NCBI GenBank assembly: GCA_020725545.1
Contig: DYEV01000027.1
Span: 124,001 to 188,000, forward strand
Reading direction: 5' to 3'
DNA length: 64,000 bases
Source: Desulfobacca sp.
GTDB lineage: Bacteria > Desulfobacterota > Desulfobaccia > Desulfobaccales > Desulfobaccaceae
Shown: piece by piece, positions 1 through 8,667 of the stretch
How the letters are laid out: each line of letters begins with the position of its first letter
Numbering within the stretch: the stretch's first letter is position 1
Made by a program: the position numbers and the translations under genes
Notes under the pieces: model-generated
Databases searched by the model: none
The model's input: only the letters and a program-made list of their open reading frames with translations
What the model was told of the DNA's origin: nothing

Positions 1-170
1 AGGAAGCGGTCCCACAGCGTATACCCCATGGCCGCATCTCCCATGGGCATGCCCGGATGGCCGGAATGGGCCTGTTGCACGGCATCTACAGCCAGAAACC
101 TGATGGTGTTAACGCATAACTCGTCGATGGCTGAGGCAGGTTGGAGTAGGGTGGCGGCATCCGCTGGCAT
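1..170 (-). CDS. tkt: Transketolase, N-terminal part (cut by window edge)
   Basis: The reverse strand from 170 translates to 56 residues that match the start of transketolase, including the thiamine-diphosphate-side motif A-H-S-G-H-P-G-M-P-M-G followed by a YTLWDRFL-like stretch. Transketolase moves two-carbon units between sugar phosphates in the non-oxidative pentose phosphate pathway and is cytosolic. The ATG at 170 has an AGGAG ribosome site six bases upstream, which fixes the start. The remaining roughly 600 residues lie beyond the left edge. The next gene on the same strand ends at 373, so tkt is probably transcribed from the 200-base gap. The identification rests on a short but highly conserved segment. 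Confidence 0.9.
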   Translation of the reverse strand, partial: MPADAATLLQPASAIDELCVNTIRFLAVDAVQQAHSGHPGMPMGDAAMGYTLWDRF

Positions 171-353
171 GACGTCTCCTTTTTGGTTTGATTGCCGGTT
201 TCCGGTTGGCTATACTTTTATCCGCAACTTTGCAAACAAAGTCGCGCGGCAAGCGAGCCTGTCCGGCGGGCTACTCGCCGGCCCCGGCGCTCGCTCTCGC
301 CGGTTGTTTGTCCGGTGCCCTGTGTCGAGCTTATTATAAAATGAAGACAGGGG

Positions 354-371
354 AAAGCACTTTTTCAACAA
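354..371. repeat. 18-base dispersed repeat, copy 1
   Basis: The 18 bases here, AAAGCACTTTTTCAACAA, are identical to 29533..29550 in front of selB. This copy lies just past the stop codon of the addA-like gene. The rest of the 171-372 gap shows no convincing gene. Confidence 0.6.
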
Positions 372-372
372 T

Positions 373-3300
373 CTATTCGACCAAGACCGCCCGCTGTTTG
401 GCGGTAAAATAAAGAAGCGTCTTGATGGCGGTGGCGTCGGGGAGGCCGAAAAATTTGGCGGCCATGTCCCGGTAGGCCAGCATCTGGGGGCGGTATTTGG
501 CTACCTCGGCGGCCTCGAAGTCTGTCCAGGACTCTTCCGGCCCCGGCCGGGTGGTTTTGTAATCCACCAGCCACCAGTCCTGGCCGTCAAAAACCAGCCG
601 GTCGATCTTGCCCCGATACAAGAAAGGACCCTTGGCCTGCAGCCGAGGCCCGGAATCGACGTCGGGCAAGTCCTCCCAGGCCTCCAAGAGCCATTCACTC
701 CTGGCCACCGGCAGATCCGCAGCCAGCAGCGGCGCCAGGAACGGGTCGGCCTGGCAGGCCTGCACTTCTGCCAGGATTTCTTCGGCCAAGATCAGGGCTG
801 TCTCCGGACCGGCCACCACTCTGGCCAACGCCGCGGCCACCGCTGCGGCTTCGGGGAGGGGGCGGCCGCGGGCGACGTCCTCCAACAGCCGGTGGGTGAG
901 GTCGCCCCGTACCCGGGCCAGGGGCAGAAACAGCGAATCCGACTCGGGAAATTCGACTTCTTCTCTTTCTTCCAGGTTCACTCCGGCTGCCAGGTGCGAA
1001 GGCAGGATCAGCTCATAGGGGCGGCGTTCCGGCTGAATCTCCAGGGCTGGCGGCAGGGCAAGCCCCGCGCCTGAGCCCCCCTCATCTCCCCCCTGGCCCT
1101 GGCCGCCTCCGGCCGCCGGTGCGGACGCCTCCGCCGTGGCGTTGGGGGGGGGAACGCTCACCTGGACCACCAGGGGGGGCTCCCGCCACTCCAGCGCCAG
1201 ATCGGGGATAAGCTCTTCGGCGGCATAGTGTTGCCGCAGCCAGCCCAATGGACTCTGGACCGGAAAATCCCAATCGCCAGAAGCTTTCATCTTGACGCAG
1301 CCGGAGAGGTACAGGTGTTTTTTGGCCCGGGTGACCGCCACATAAAAGAGGCGCCGGGCCTCGCCCAGGGCATTGGCTTGCCCCATCTTCTTGAGAACAG
1401 TGTAGAGGACGCTCTGCTGCTCTTGGTGATAAGGACGACTCAGGGCCATAAGGGCCGTGCCTGTCCCCGGCATTTCCTCCAAAAGGAACGGACTATCGGA
1501 TCTGTTGGTGTTCAAAGGTTGCCAATCCAAAAACGGCACATAGACATGGTCATATTCCAGCCCCTTGGCAGCATGCACCGTGGAAACTTCGATGGCGGCA
1601 TCCTGAGCCCGGGGATCCGGCGGCTGATAGGTTTGGGCCAACAGGTCCTGCAGCCGGCTCAGGGTCTCGGCCGGAGTGGCTGCTGCCGCCGCGGCCACCA
1701 AGTCCAGATAGGTCTGCAGATTGGCCACCCCCTGAGCCCCCTCCCAATGGGCCGCCTGGTCCCAGGCGGCCACGGCGGCCAGCCATTCCCAGAGGATGTC
1801 ATGGAGAGGCACCCGGCCCAGTTTTTCGGCGGCCGCAGCCAAGGGTTGATAAAACCGGCGCATAGCCGGGGGGCCCTGGTCCCCGAGAACGAAGGCCGGG
1901 ATCTTTTCCGACCAAAAATCCCCTGGTAATGCCGCGATAGCAGCCAACAGCGCGAGAGGCTGGGGACCGGCGAATCCCCGGAGCAATCCGGCCCAAGCCA
2001 CATCATCATGGGGCCGGACCAGAGCGGTGGCCACATTATGGGCATGCTGCACCACCCGGCTCGCCGCCAGGGACAGGCCATCCTTGATTCTGAGGTTCAG
2101 GCCGGCCCGGCGCCAGGCCTCCAAGTAGACTTGCAGGTGCGTCCGGGTGAATAAGAGCACCCCTACGGTTTCGCCGGGTTGCAGGGAGTCTTGCAATCGC
2201 TGGAGATCTGCGGCCAGCCAGGCGGCCTCCCGGCGTCGAGCGGTTTGGGTGTTGCTGTCCGCGACCAGAACCAACTGCGGCGGGACGCCGTCCTCGGCTT
2301 GGGGCCGGGGCACCGCGGCATGGAACTTAACCCCGCTCGTTTCCTGCGCCGACATCACGGTCTGGCCAAAAACACCATTCACCCAGTCGATGAGAGCGAC
2401 GGTGGAGCGGAAGTTAGTCTCCAAGGTCATAATTTCCAAAGGCGGCGCCATTGGGCAGGGCAGCCGTTTTTCCTCCCGGGTCCGCAGAAAGAGCTCCACC
2501 CGCGCCTGTCGCCAACCATAAATAGATTGTTTGGGATCTCCCACCACCATCAGGCTGTGGCCCTGTTTTTCTGACCAGCCCGTTAAGAGTTGGCATAAGA
2601 TCTCGATCTGCTGCCGGCTGGTATCCTGACATTCGTCCACTAACAGATGCTGGTAGCGGCTGTCCAGATGGGCCCAGACGTGCGGCAACGCCCCCTGGCG
2701 TAGAAGGGCAAGGGCTTTCTCCTCTAAAGCGGTAAAATCAACGGCGCGCTGTGCCAGACAGAGTTCATTGTAAAGGGCTAAGGCCCGGTCCAGCAGGATC
2801 ATCAGATCCCGCACGGCCTCGGCTTCATCGGGATGGATGAGAATCGTCGGCAGCGTGCGCAAGGTATTGAGACGCTGCAGCAGCGGTTCCGGTAGATCCC
2901 GCAGGAGACCACAGAGGGGGTGGGAGCTGAAGCCTGTAGGAAATTGGGGGCGGCGAAAAGCACGATAACAGGTCCCGTTCGCAGTCAGGATAGCTTTGGC
3001 CAGCTTCACCCAGGCTGGGAGATCGGCTAACTTCGTTCCCGGTACCTTTTCCGGCAAATCCTGGGCAATCTGGGCCTCCCCGGCTTGCAGGCAGAACACC
3101 AACTCCTCCCATTGCCGGCCGATGGGCGCCCGCTTGAATTCCTGGGCCAACCGCTGCAGATCGGGGAGGAGCATCGTTTCTAATTGCTCCTGCAGAACCT
3201 CGGTGTAGGCTCCTTGATCCTGGCTGGCGCGCGCCAGGGCAATGAACTGGGCCAGGATATCCCGCCTAGTCAAGAGGTTTTGCAGCTCCGTAGCCAGGCG

Positions 3301-3861
3301 CGGCCAGGAATTGTTCAAGCGCACCAGGCGCCGCACCAAGGCCTGGCGGTCTGGATGATCGGCGGGCAGCTCAGCCATCTGCCGCCGTAACCGCTCCACC
3401 GCCTCGCTCTGCCAGCGTTTCGCCTCATGCTCCTCCATGACCCCGAACTCCGGCGGCAGGCCGCTGGCATGCGGCAGCAGCCGCAGAATTTGGGCACAAA
3501 AGCTGTGGAACGTGGCAATTTGCAGGCGTTCCAGAAACGGTTCGCCGGGACGGTTAACGTGGCGGAGCCAGGCGGTGCGGACTAACTCCTGCAAGGCCAA
3601 TTCCAGCGGCTGCGGCTCTGGCCGCGTCTCCTTCCTGAGAAATTCCTTTTGGATGCGGGTCCGCAATTCGCCCGCCGCCTTGCGGGTGAAGGTCAAGGCC
3701 AGGATTTCCTCGGGTCTGGTCCCCTCGGCCAAGAGGGTCAGGTAGCGGTGCAGGAGCACCGTGGTTTTGCCGGAACCGGCCGGAGCTTCCAGATGCACGC
3801 TGTGGGCCGGATCAACGGCCAGGTCCCGTTGCTGCTGATCCGGGGGGCTGGTGGACCTCAT
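373..3861 (-). CDS. AddA-like UvrD-family helicase with C-terminal PD-(D/E)XK nuclease
   Basis: This is a superfamily 1A DNA helicase-nuclease of about 1162 residues. The Walker A motif APAGSGKTT sits near residues 26-34. It is followed by LLVDECQDTS (motif II), VVGDPKQSIYGWRQ (III), TLETNFRS (IV), STVHAAKGLEYDHVYVP (V) and LFYVAVTRAKKHLYL (VI). The last 120 residues carry GKIDRL and VDYKTT, the signature of RecB-type nucleases. With the AddB-like neighbour it should process double-strand breaks for recombination. The chosen ATG at 3861 overlaps the upstream TGA by four bases and has GAGGAAG before it; a longer reading to 3918 is possible but would overlap more. An Ala/Gly/Pro-rich linker lies near residues 950-990. 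Confidence 0.92.
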   Translation of the reverse strand: MRSTSPPDQQQRDLAVDPAHSVHLEAPAGSGKTTVLLHRYLTLLAEGTRPEEILALTFTRKAAGELRTRIQKEFLRKETRPEPQPLELALQELVRTAWLRHVNRPGEPFLERLQIATFHSFCAQILRLLPHASGLPPEFGVMEEHEAKRWQSEAVERLRRQMAELPADHPDRQALVRRLVRLNNSWPRLATELQNLLTRRDILAQFIALARASQDQGAYTEVLQEQLETMLLPDLQRLAQEFKRAPIGRQWEELVFCLQAGEAQIAQDLPEKVPGTKLADLPAWVKLAKAILTANGTCYRAFRRPQFPTGFSSHPLCGLLRDLPEPLLQRLNTLRTLPTILIHPDEAEAVRDLMILLDRALALYNELCLAQRAVDFTALEEKALALLRQGALPHVWAHLDSRYQHLLVDECQDTSRQQIEILCQLLTGWSEKQGHSLMVVGDPKQSIYGWRQARVELFLRTREEKRLPCPMAPPLEIMTLETNFRSTVALIDWVNGVFGQTVMSAQETSGVKFHAAVPRPQAEDGVPPQLVLVADSNTQTARRREAAWLAADLQRLQDSLQPGETVGVLLFTRTHLQVYLEAWRRAGLNLRIKDGLSLAASRVVQHAHNVATALVRPHDDVAWAGLLRGFAGPQPLALLAAIAALPGDFWSEKIPAFVLGDQGPPAMRRFYQPLAAAAEKLGRVPLHDILWEWLAAVAAWDQAAHWEGAQGVANLQTYLDLVAAAAAATPAETLSRLQDLLAQTYQPPDPRAQDAAIEVSTVHAAKGLEYDHVYVPFLDWQPLNTNRSDSPFLLEEMPGTGTALMALSRPYHQEQQSVLYTVLKKMGQANALGEARRLFYVAVTRAKKHLYLSGCVKMKASGDWDFPVQSPLGWLRQHYAAEELIPDLALEWREPPLVVQVSVPPPNATAEASAPAAGGGQGQGGDEGGSGAGLALPPALEIQPERRPYELILPSHLAAGVNLEEREEVEFPESDSLFLPLARVRGDLTHRLLEDVARGRPLPEAAAVAAALARVVAGPETALILAEEILAEVQACQADPFLAPLLAADLPVARSEWLLEAWEDLPDVDSGPRLQAKGPFLYRGKIDRLVFDGQDWWLVDYKTTRPGPEESWTDFEAAEVAKYRPQMLAYRDMAAKFFGLPDATAIKTLLYFTAKQRAVLVE

Positions 3862-6551
3862 AACCCTGCTTCCTCGGCTGTTGGTCGCGCAGACCAACAA
3901 AGCAGACCAAAAGGGCAATACTGACAGGCGCTCTCCCGTTGCGGCGGCGCCGGGTCTGGATCCGGGCTAATGCGCCCCGCCTCGATCTTCTGGCCGACTT
4001 CACCCAGAGCCTGTAACTTTTTCTGCAGAATCTCCTGCCAGTCGGCGACGCTGTATTTGAAGTCCTCAAACTTCAGATGTTCCGGCCGGCTGGATTTCAG
4101 GCCGATAATTCCGGCTCGCAGAGTTTGGCGGCCGGGGACTCGGAGGCACTTGTGCTGCACGGCCGCCAAATAGCCCACCAATTGGAAATGCCGCCGTTCA
4201 TCTTGGAGCGCCTTTTTGCTCAGAATTTCCCCAGTCTTATAGTCCCAGAGCATGAGGCCGTGCTCCTGGTGCACATCGAGGCGATCAATCCGTCCCCGCA
4301 GCTGGGTGGGCCAGCCCGTCAGGCGCAACCCCCCAAAGACCTGTTCCTGGGCCAGCCAACGCCAACCCTCCTGGTAGCGCTCTTTCTCCAGGGCCAGCCA
4401 CCGCCGCAAGAGACTGTCCTCCGCCTCCAGCCAGCGGGCCACTTCGGCCTGCCAATGGGGATCGTCCGGCTGTTCGGCGGCCAACTCGGCCACTACCTTC
4501 TCCAGCAATGCCGCGGCGTGGTGGTCCTGCCAAGTGCCGGTTTTGGCTAACAGGCCACTGTAGCGTTTGGTGAAGCGGTAGACCACTTGATGGAGCATCT
4601 GCCCTCGGACCAATGGCGTCAAGCCAGCCTCTTCCTCGGGCAGGGGGGCTAATCCCAGGAGATCGGCGAAAAAAAACTGACATGGGCAAGCCAGGGCCCG
4701 TTCCAAGGCAGTCAGGGAAATGTGTTCGGGCAACGGCAGCGCCAGACATTCTTCGCCGATTGCCGGGGGCTGGGCCTCGGGGTGGCAAAAAGCAGCCCGC
4801 ACCGCCGGGGAGCGCAGCCAGCCGGCATGGAGATGGCTGAGGGGGGCAAAGGTAATTCCCTTTTCTGCTACGGTGGCCGCAATGAGCTGACTGGCCAGCT
4901 GCTCCTCGTCCTGACAGACAAGGGGTCTGGTCAAAATCAATTGGGGCGCCGCAGCCTGCAGGTAGCGATAGCTGATTTCGGCAAACTGATGTTGGGAGCT
5001 GAATGTGCCCCCCAAAACCGCCGCCCGCTCCTGGAAGGTCAGCAGAGGCAAGGTTCGGGGCGGTGGCGGAAAGAAACCCATGTTCAAACCCAGACAAAAA
5101 ACTACGTCATAATCCAGGCCCCGCAGTTCCAACAGACCCTGGATCTGAATGCCCGCTTCCGACGTACCCGGGCCGGGCAGATCCTGACGGGCCGCTCCCC
5201 AGGCCAGCCATTCCAGGAAGTCTGCCGCATTCCAGGGACGGTTGCCGCCGGCTTGGGCCAAGTCGGCCAGCAGGCCTTGCAGCCGACGCCAAGGTTCCAC
5301 GTCAGCGCCCTCTGCCAACACAGGAAAAGCCAGGAAACGCCAGACCTGCATGAGGCGCTCATGCCAAGTGGAGAATGCTGCCGGCCCAGCCGTTAGCAGC
5401 GCCAATGCCTGATCAATCAGGGTTGCCGGGTGTTCGCCATTCTCCACCGGGGTTACCCCTTGCCCGGCTTTTTTTAGGGCCGACCAGCCATAGGCAATGT
5501 TGTTCTCTCGCCAGGTCAGGTCCCAGGTTAAAAACGTCTTCTGCCAATCCCGCCAGACACCGTAATAAGGCGACTGCAGCCAGGCTAGGAGGTCCTGGCG
5601 TCGTTCTCCACCCAACAGGAATGTGAGAGGCAGGAGCGCAGCTTGGAACAGGGAGGCATCAGCCAAGGTGGGACCCAGGGAAAAGTTATAAAGGCTGCCG
5701 CTGGCGGTGGTCGCCGGGCCCAACAACTCCTGGAGCAGGCGCCGCAGCAGCGGTAAATAGTCTTCCAGGTTGGCGGCGGTAATGGCCAAGCGGTGGAGAG
5801 GGTGTTTTTGGGCCAATTCCATAACTTGCGCCGTCACCCAGGCCACTTCCTGCCGTTGATCTGGCAAAGCCAGTGCCAGGCGCTGGCTCTCCTGATCCTG
5901 GCGGCCCCAGACATGGAGTCGCAGCACCGGTCGCCGCTGGGCCACCGCCTGCAGCCATTGTTCCTCCCCGGGCGCCGGAGTCTCCAACCCCACCACCACC
6001 AGATAATCGGGCAGGGCGATCTTTTCAGCCGTCAGGGCCTGCAGGAGCGTTTGCGGGATTTGCGCGCCGGTTCTTAATCCCTCTTGCGCGGCCAGCGCCG
6101 CGAAGTTCTGAAAGACGGTCTGCCGCCAGGCAAGCAAGGGTGAGGCCAGGCTCGCCGGGTCGGGGGCAGGGAGTTGGTACCGCTGGAGCAGGTCATAGGC
6201 CTCATCCAACAAGGCCGCCCAGGTCAGGTCGGCCAGCACCTGACCTTGGAACGGGGTGGCCTCCAGGACCTGCAGCCAGTAGTTTAAACGCTGCCAGAGC
6301 GAGGCCGGTTGCCAGGGAAGCCAAGCCTGCTGCCAGAGCTGCTGCCACCAGCCGCTCAGGGTGGTCATGGCCAAAGGTTCCCAGGCCGCCAGACCCTGAG
6401 CCCGGGCCGCCTGGCGCTGCCGCCGCCAGACCTGGTGGGCCAGCCGCATGTGGGGGACCAGCACCAGCCCACCCGGCTGCTGGCGCAGCAAAAATTCCTG
6501 GAGATCAGCGCTGGTGTAAAATCCTTGACGATATATCCCAGGTGTTGCCAT
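3858..6551 (-). CDS. AddB-like DNA repair protein with iron-sulfur PD-(D/E)XK nuclease
   Basis: This protein of about 897 residues resembles the TIGR03623 'probable DNA repair protein' group and AddB. The N-terminal two-thirds is an inactivated helicase-like scaffold with no intact Walker A motif. The C-terminal third has GRIDRLD near 753 and LWDYKTGE near 770, the metal-binding nuclease motifs. Cys622 or Cys624 together with C876-x2-C879-x5-C885 fits the 4Fe-4S staple of AddB nucleases. The ATG at 6551 has AGGGGAG close upstream and is preferred over a TTG at 6584. The gene overlaps the AddA-like gene by four bases, so the two are surely co-expressed as a two-subunit helicase-nuclease. Confidence 0.88.
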   Translation of the reverse strand: MATPGIYRQGFYTSADLQEFLLRQQPGGLVLVPHMRLAHQVWRRQRQAARAQGLAAWEPLAMTTLSGWWQQLWQQAWLPWQPASLWQRLNYWLQVLEATPFQGQVLADLTWAALLDEAYDLLQRYQLPAPDPASLASPLLAWRQTVFQNFAALAAQEGLRTGAQIPQTLLQALTAEKIALPDYLVVVGLETPAPGEEQWLQAVAQRRPVLRLHVWGRQDQESQRLALALPDQRQEVAWVTAQVMELAQKHPLHRLAITAANLEDYLPLLRRLLQELLGPATTASGSLYNFSLGPTLADASLFQAALLPLTFLLGGERRQDLLAWLQSPYYGVWRDWQKTFLTWDLTWRENNIAYGWSALKKAGQGVTPVENGEHPATLIDQALALLTAGPAAFSTWHERLMQVWRFLAFPVLAEGADVEPWRRLQGLLADLAQAGGNRPWNAADFLEWLAWGAARQDLPGPGTSEAGIQIQGLLELRGLDYDVVFCLGLNMGFFPPPPRTLPLLTFQERAAVLGGTFSSQHQFAEISYRYLQAAAPQLILTRPLVCQDEEQLASQLIAATVAEKGITFAPLSHLHAGWLRSPAVRAAFCHPEAQPPAIGEECLALPLPEHISLTALERALACPCQFFFADLLGLAPLPEEEAGLTPLVRGQMLHQVVYRFTKRYSGLLAKTGTWQDHHAAALLEKVVAELAAEQPDDPHWQAEVARWLEAEDSLLRRWLALEKERYQEGWRWLAQEQVFGGLRLTGWPTQLRGRIDRLDVHQEHGLMLWDYKTGEILSKKALQDERRHFQLVGYLAAVQHKCLRVPGRQTLRAGIIGLKSSRPEHLKFEDFKYSVADWQEILQKKLQALGEVGQKIEAGRISPDPDPAPPQRESACQYCPFGLLCWSARPTAEEAGL

Positions 6552-6592
6552 GATGCTCCCCTGCCACGGCCGCAAATCTGTCAAAGTGATTG

Positions 6593-7480
6593 CTAAGGCT
6601 TGAGAAGCGCCTGAAACCGCTTGGTACGGACCGGTTCCATCTGAGTATTGGCCTCCTGGGCCACCACTTTAATATTGTCCAGCCGGTCAGTAACCGTCGG
6701 ATGGGTGCCCAGGATGCCGCCGCTGCCGCCTTTGGCGCCCATGGCCGTCAGGATAGCCGTCATGGCCGCCGGGTTATAGCCGGCCTGCTGGAGCATGGCG
6801 ACGCCGGCCCGGTCGGCGTTCTCTTCCGCGGCCCGACTATAGCCATTAACAATGACCGTTTTGAAGACGTCATCGATAGCCCCCTCAAATTGGCCCACCA
6901 CCTGTCCCAAGGTTCCCCCGTATTGTTTGGCGATCTCCGTCCCGGCCGTAGTGGCTACTTCGGTCCAACGGGCCTGGCTGATGGAGTTCACCCCATCCCG
7001 GTTGGCCACATGGCCAACTTCATGAGCCAACACCGCCGCCAATTGGTCCTCATTGGCACAGGCCTTGAGCATCCCTTGGGTAATTAGGATAATGCCGCCG
7101 GGACAGGCAAAGGAATTGGCCGGGGTGCCATCCAGGACGGCGAAATGATAGCCTTTATACGGCCGCGCACCGCTGGCCTTTTGCGCCACCGTCTGCCCCA
7201 CCTTATTGACATAAGCATTCAGGGCCTGATCTTTGCTCAAGGGATAACGTGCCAGGATGCGGGCGGCCACGCCGCGGCCCAGGTAGTATTCCTCGGAGGG
7301 GCTGATCTCCCGGGAGGCGGCCACGGCCTTCTCCCCGGTCTTGGCGGCAATGTCCACGGCCGGTTTCACGCTCTCAGGCACCCCCGGCAGGGAAGCCACC
7401 GTTGAGGCTACCGTACCACAACCGGCGCCGCCGCCAACCGCCAACACCACCAACAGCAGGAAAAAGGCAACCATCTTCAT
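6593..7480 (-). CDS. M48-family zinc metallopeptidase, predicted lipoprotein
   Basis: This 295-residue protein has a signal peptide ending in a lipobox (GGAGC, Cys21), so it is likely anchored in the envelope facing the periplasm. The zinc motif HEVGH lies at 153-157 and a downstream EENADRAG supplies the third ligand, as in BepA/LoiP-type M48 peptidases that police outer-membrane proteins. A 'GTHPTVTDRL' segment near 255 is typical of the family. Its ATG overlaps the stop of the SH3 gene by four bases, and the AddB-like gene starts 41 bases downstream. A second M48 lipoprotein lies at 31740. Confidence 0.92.
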   Translation of the reverse strand: MKMVAFFLLLVVLAVGGGAGCGTVASTVASLPGVPESVKPAVDIAAKTGEKAVAASREISPSEEYYLGRGVAARILARYPLSKDQALNAYVNKVGQTVAQKASGARPYKGYHFAVLDGTPANSFACPGGIILITQGMLKACANEDQLAAVLAHEVGHVANRDGVNSISQARWTEVATTAGTEIAKQYGGTLGQVVGQFEGAIDDVFKTVIVNGYSRAAEENADRAGVAMLQQAGYNPAAMTAILTAMGAKGGSGGILGTHPTVTDRLDNIKVVAQEANTQMEPVRTKRFQALLKP

Positions 7481-7974
7481 CGCAGACCTCCTTCCTGCCG
7501 AAAGGCCTGGAGTTCAGCAGCACTGACGCTGAATTTTTCGATCTGGTCCACCTGATCATACCTAAGTTCCGGATGTTTTTGCCGGAAACCGGCTTCCACT
7601 TCCGGCGTGAAGCCCTTGCCAGCCAGGGCCACTTCATCGGTCTTGCTCTCTTTCACGGCCTTGCCCTGCAGCAGACTGGAAAGATCCAATTTTTTGCCGC
7701 CGGCAAAGGCTCGGGCCGGCAGCCAACCCTTCTGCCCCTGATACTCCACCTGGGACCAGTCGCCGCTCTGTTGAACGATGGTCACCTCCGACCCTTCCGG
7801 CACCATTCCCACCACCTCGCCGCTGTAACTCGGCGTCGCGTAGAGCTGTTGCTTGCTCGCCACTGTCTTAAAGATTTGGGCCGTGCCCACGGCCGGCCCG
7901 CTGGCCAGACCGATCAGGGCCAACAGGAGCAGCAGCCGCCACCTTCGCAGCCACACCACGCTTCTTGCCTTCAT
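7477..7974 (-). CDS. SH3-domain (bacterial SH3b) exported protein
   Basis: Starting at the ATG at 7974, which has GGAGGGA upstream, the product is 165 residues with an N-terminal signal segment (RRWRLLLLLALIGLASG). An SH3b domain follows at about 36-85, recognised by TPSYSGEVVGMVPEGSEVTIV, GDWSQVEY and KGWLPARAF. The remainder is polar and not recognised. SH3b domains bind peptidoglycan or peptide partners, so a periplasmic role beside the M48 peptidase is inferred. A longer in-frame reading to 8154 lacks a ribosome site and would bury the signal peptide. Confidence 0.82.
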   Translation of the reverse strand: MKARSVVWLRRWRLLLLLALIGLASGPAVGTAQIFKTVASKQQLYATPSYSGEVVGMVPEGSEVTIVQQSGDWSQVEYQGQKGWLPARAFAGGKKLDLSSLLQGKAVKESKTDEVALAGKGFTPEVEAGFRQKHPELRYDQVDQIEKFSVSAAELQAFRQEGGLR

Positions 7975-8150
7975 CCCTGAGTTCCCTCCTCTGGAATTAT
8001 TGATTTTCTGCTGTTGGATAGGTGCCAAGACGGCGGGGCCATGCAGGCGGACTCTTTCTCCTCTGCATACCACTTTTTCAGAGGAAAAAGCAAGGACGAG
8101 TTGGTATCCTCCTGCCTTGGCCGCAACACGGCCTTCCTGGGAGAGATACT

Positions 8151-8498
8151 TCATTCCTTTTTTAACTGACAGCCCCGATACCTGATTTCCCCATTTACCG
8201 CAATGAAGGCCTCTTCACCCTTGGTCCAGAAGGTGGTTTGGCCATCACTGTATTTGGCCCCGGAAGCGGCCGGCACGGCTGGCAGCTGCAGGCTTTTTTC
8301 CGGCAGGTGCAGATAGACGCTCTCACCTTGCGGGGCAAACTCCACCACAAAGGTGTGGCCGCCCTCCCATTGATAGATCAGACGCCGCGCGCCGCCCTTG
8401 CTCATATCGGCTTGCGCTGTTTCTGGCGAAAAACCGCTAGCCGCGCTGATAATCAGGATCATGAGGGCAAAGCCACAAAACCACCAAGACCATCGCAT
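8151..8498 (-). CDS. MliC-like (C-type lysozyme inhibitor domain) exported protein
   Basis: This 115-residue protein has a signal peptide at about 1-30. Its C-terminal half, with YSDGQTTFWTKGEEAFI and a terminal RGCQL, resembles the MliC/PliC beta-barrel domain that inhibits host C-type lysozyme. It has no lipobox cysteine at the usual place, so it may be periplasmic. AAGGAGG lies just upstream of the ATG. It is first in a same-strand run with the SH3 and M48 genes and then the AddAB-like pair. In an environmental anaerobe the domain may simply protect or sense peptidoglycan. Confidence 0.72.
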   Translation of the reverse strand: MRWSWWFCGFALMILIISAASGFSPETAQADMSKGGARRLIYQWEGGHTFVVEFAPQGESVYLHLPEKSLQLPAVPAASGAKYSDGQTTFWTKGEEAFIAVNGEIRYRGCQLKKE

Positions 8499-8667
8499 GT
8501 CTGAAACCTCCTTGACCTAACCGGCCTCACTGGCAAAGAAGCCGGCGATATCAGTAAATCAGTTTAATTGGCCGGGTGGCGAACAGAGGCTGAACCCGGC
8601 AGGAAGAAACCAAAGCCTGCCCCATTCAGAGAAGGTCCAGCTTCCGAATCAACTCGTCTCCTGGCCG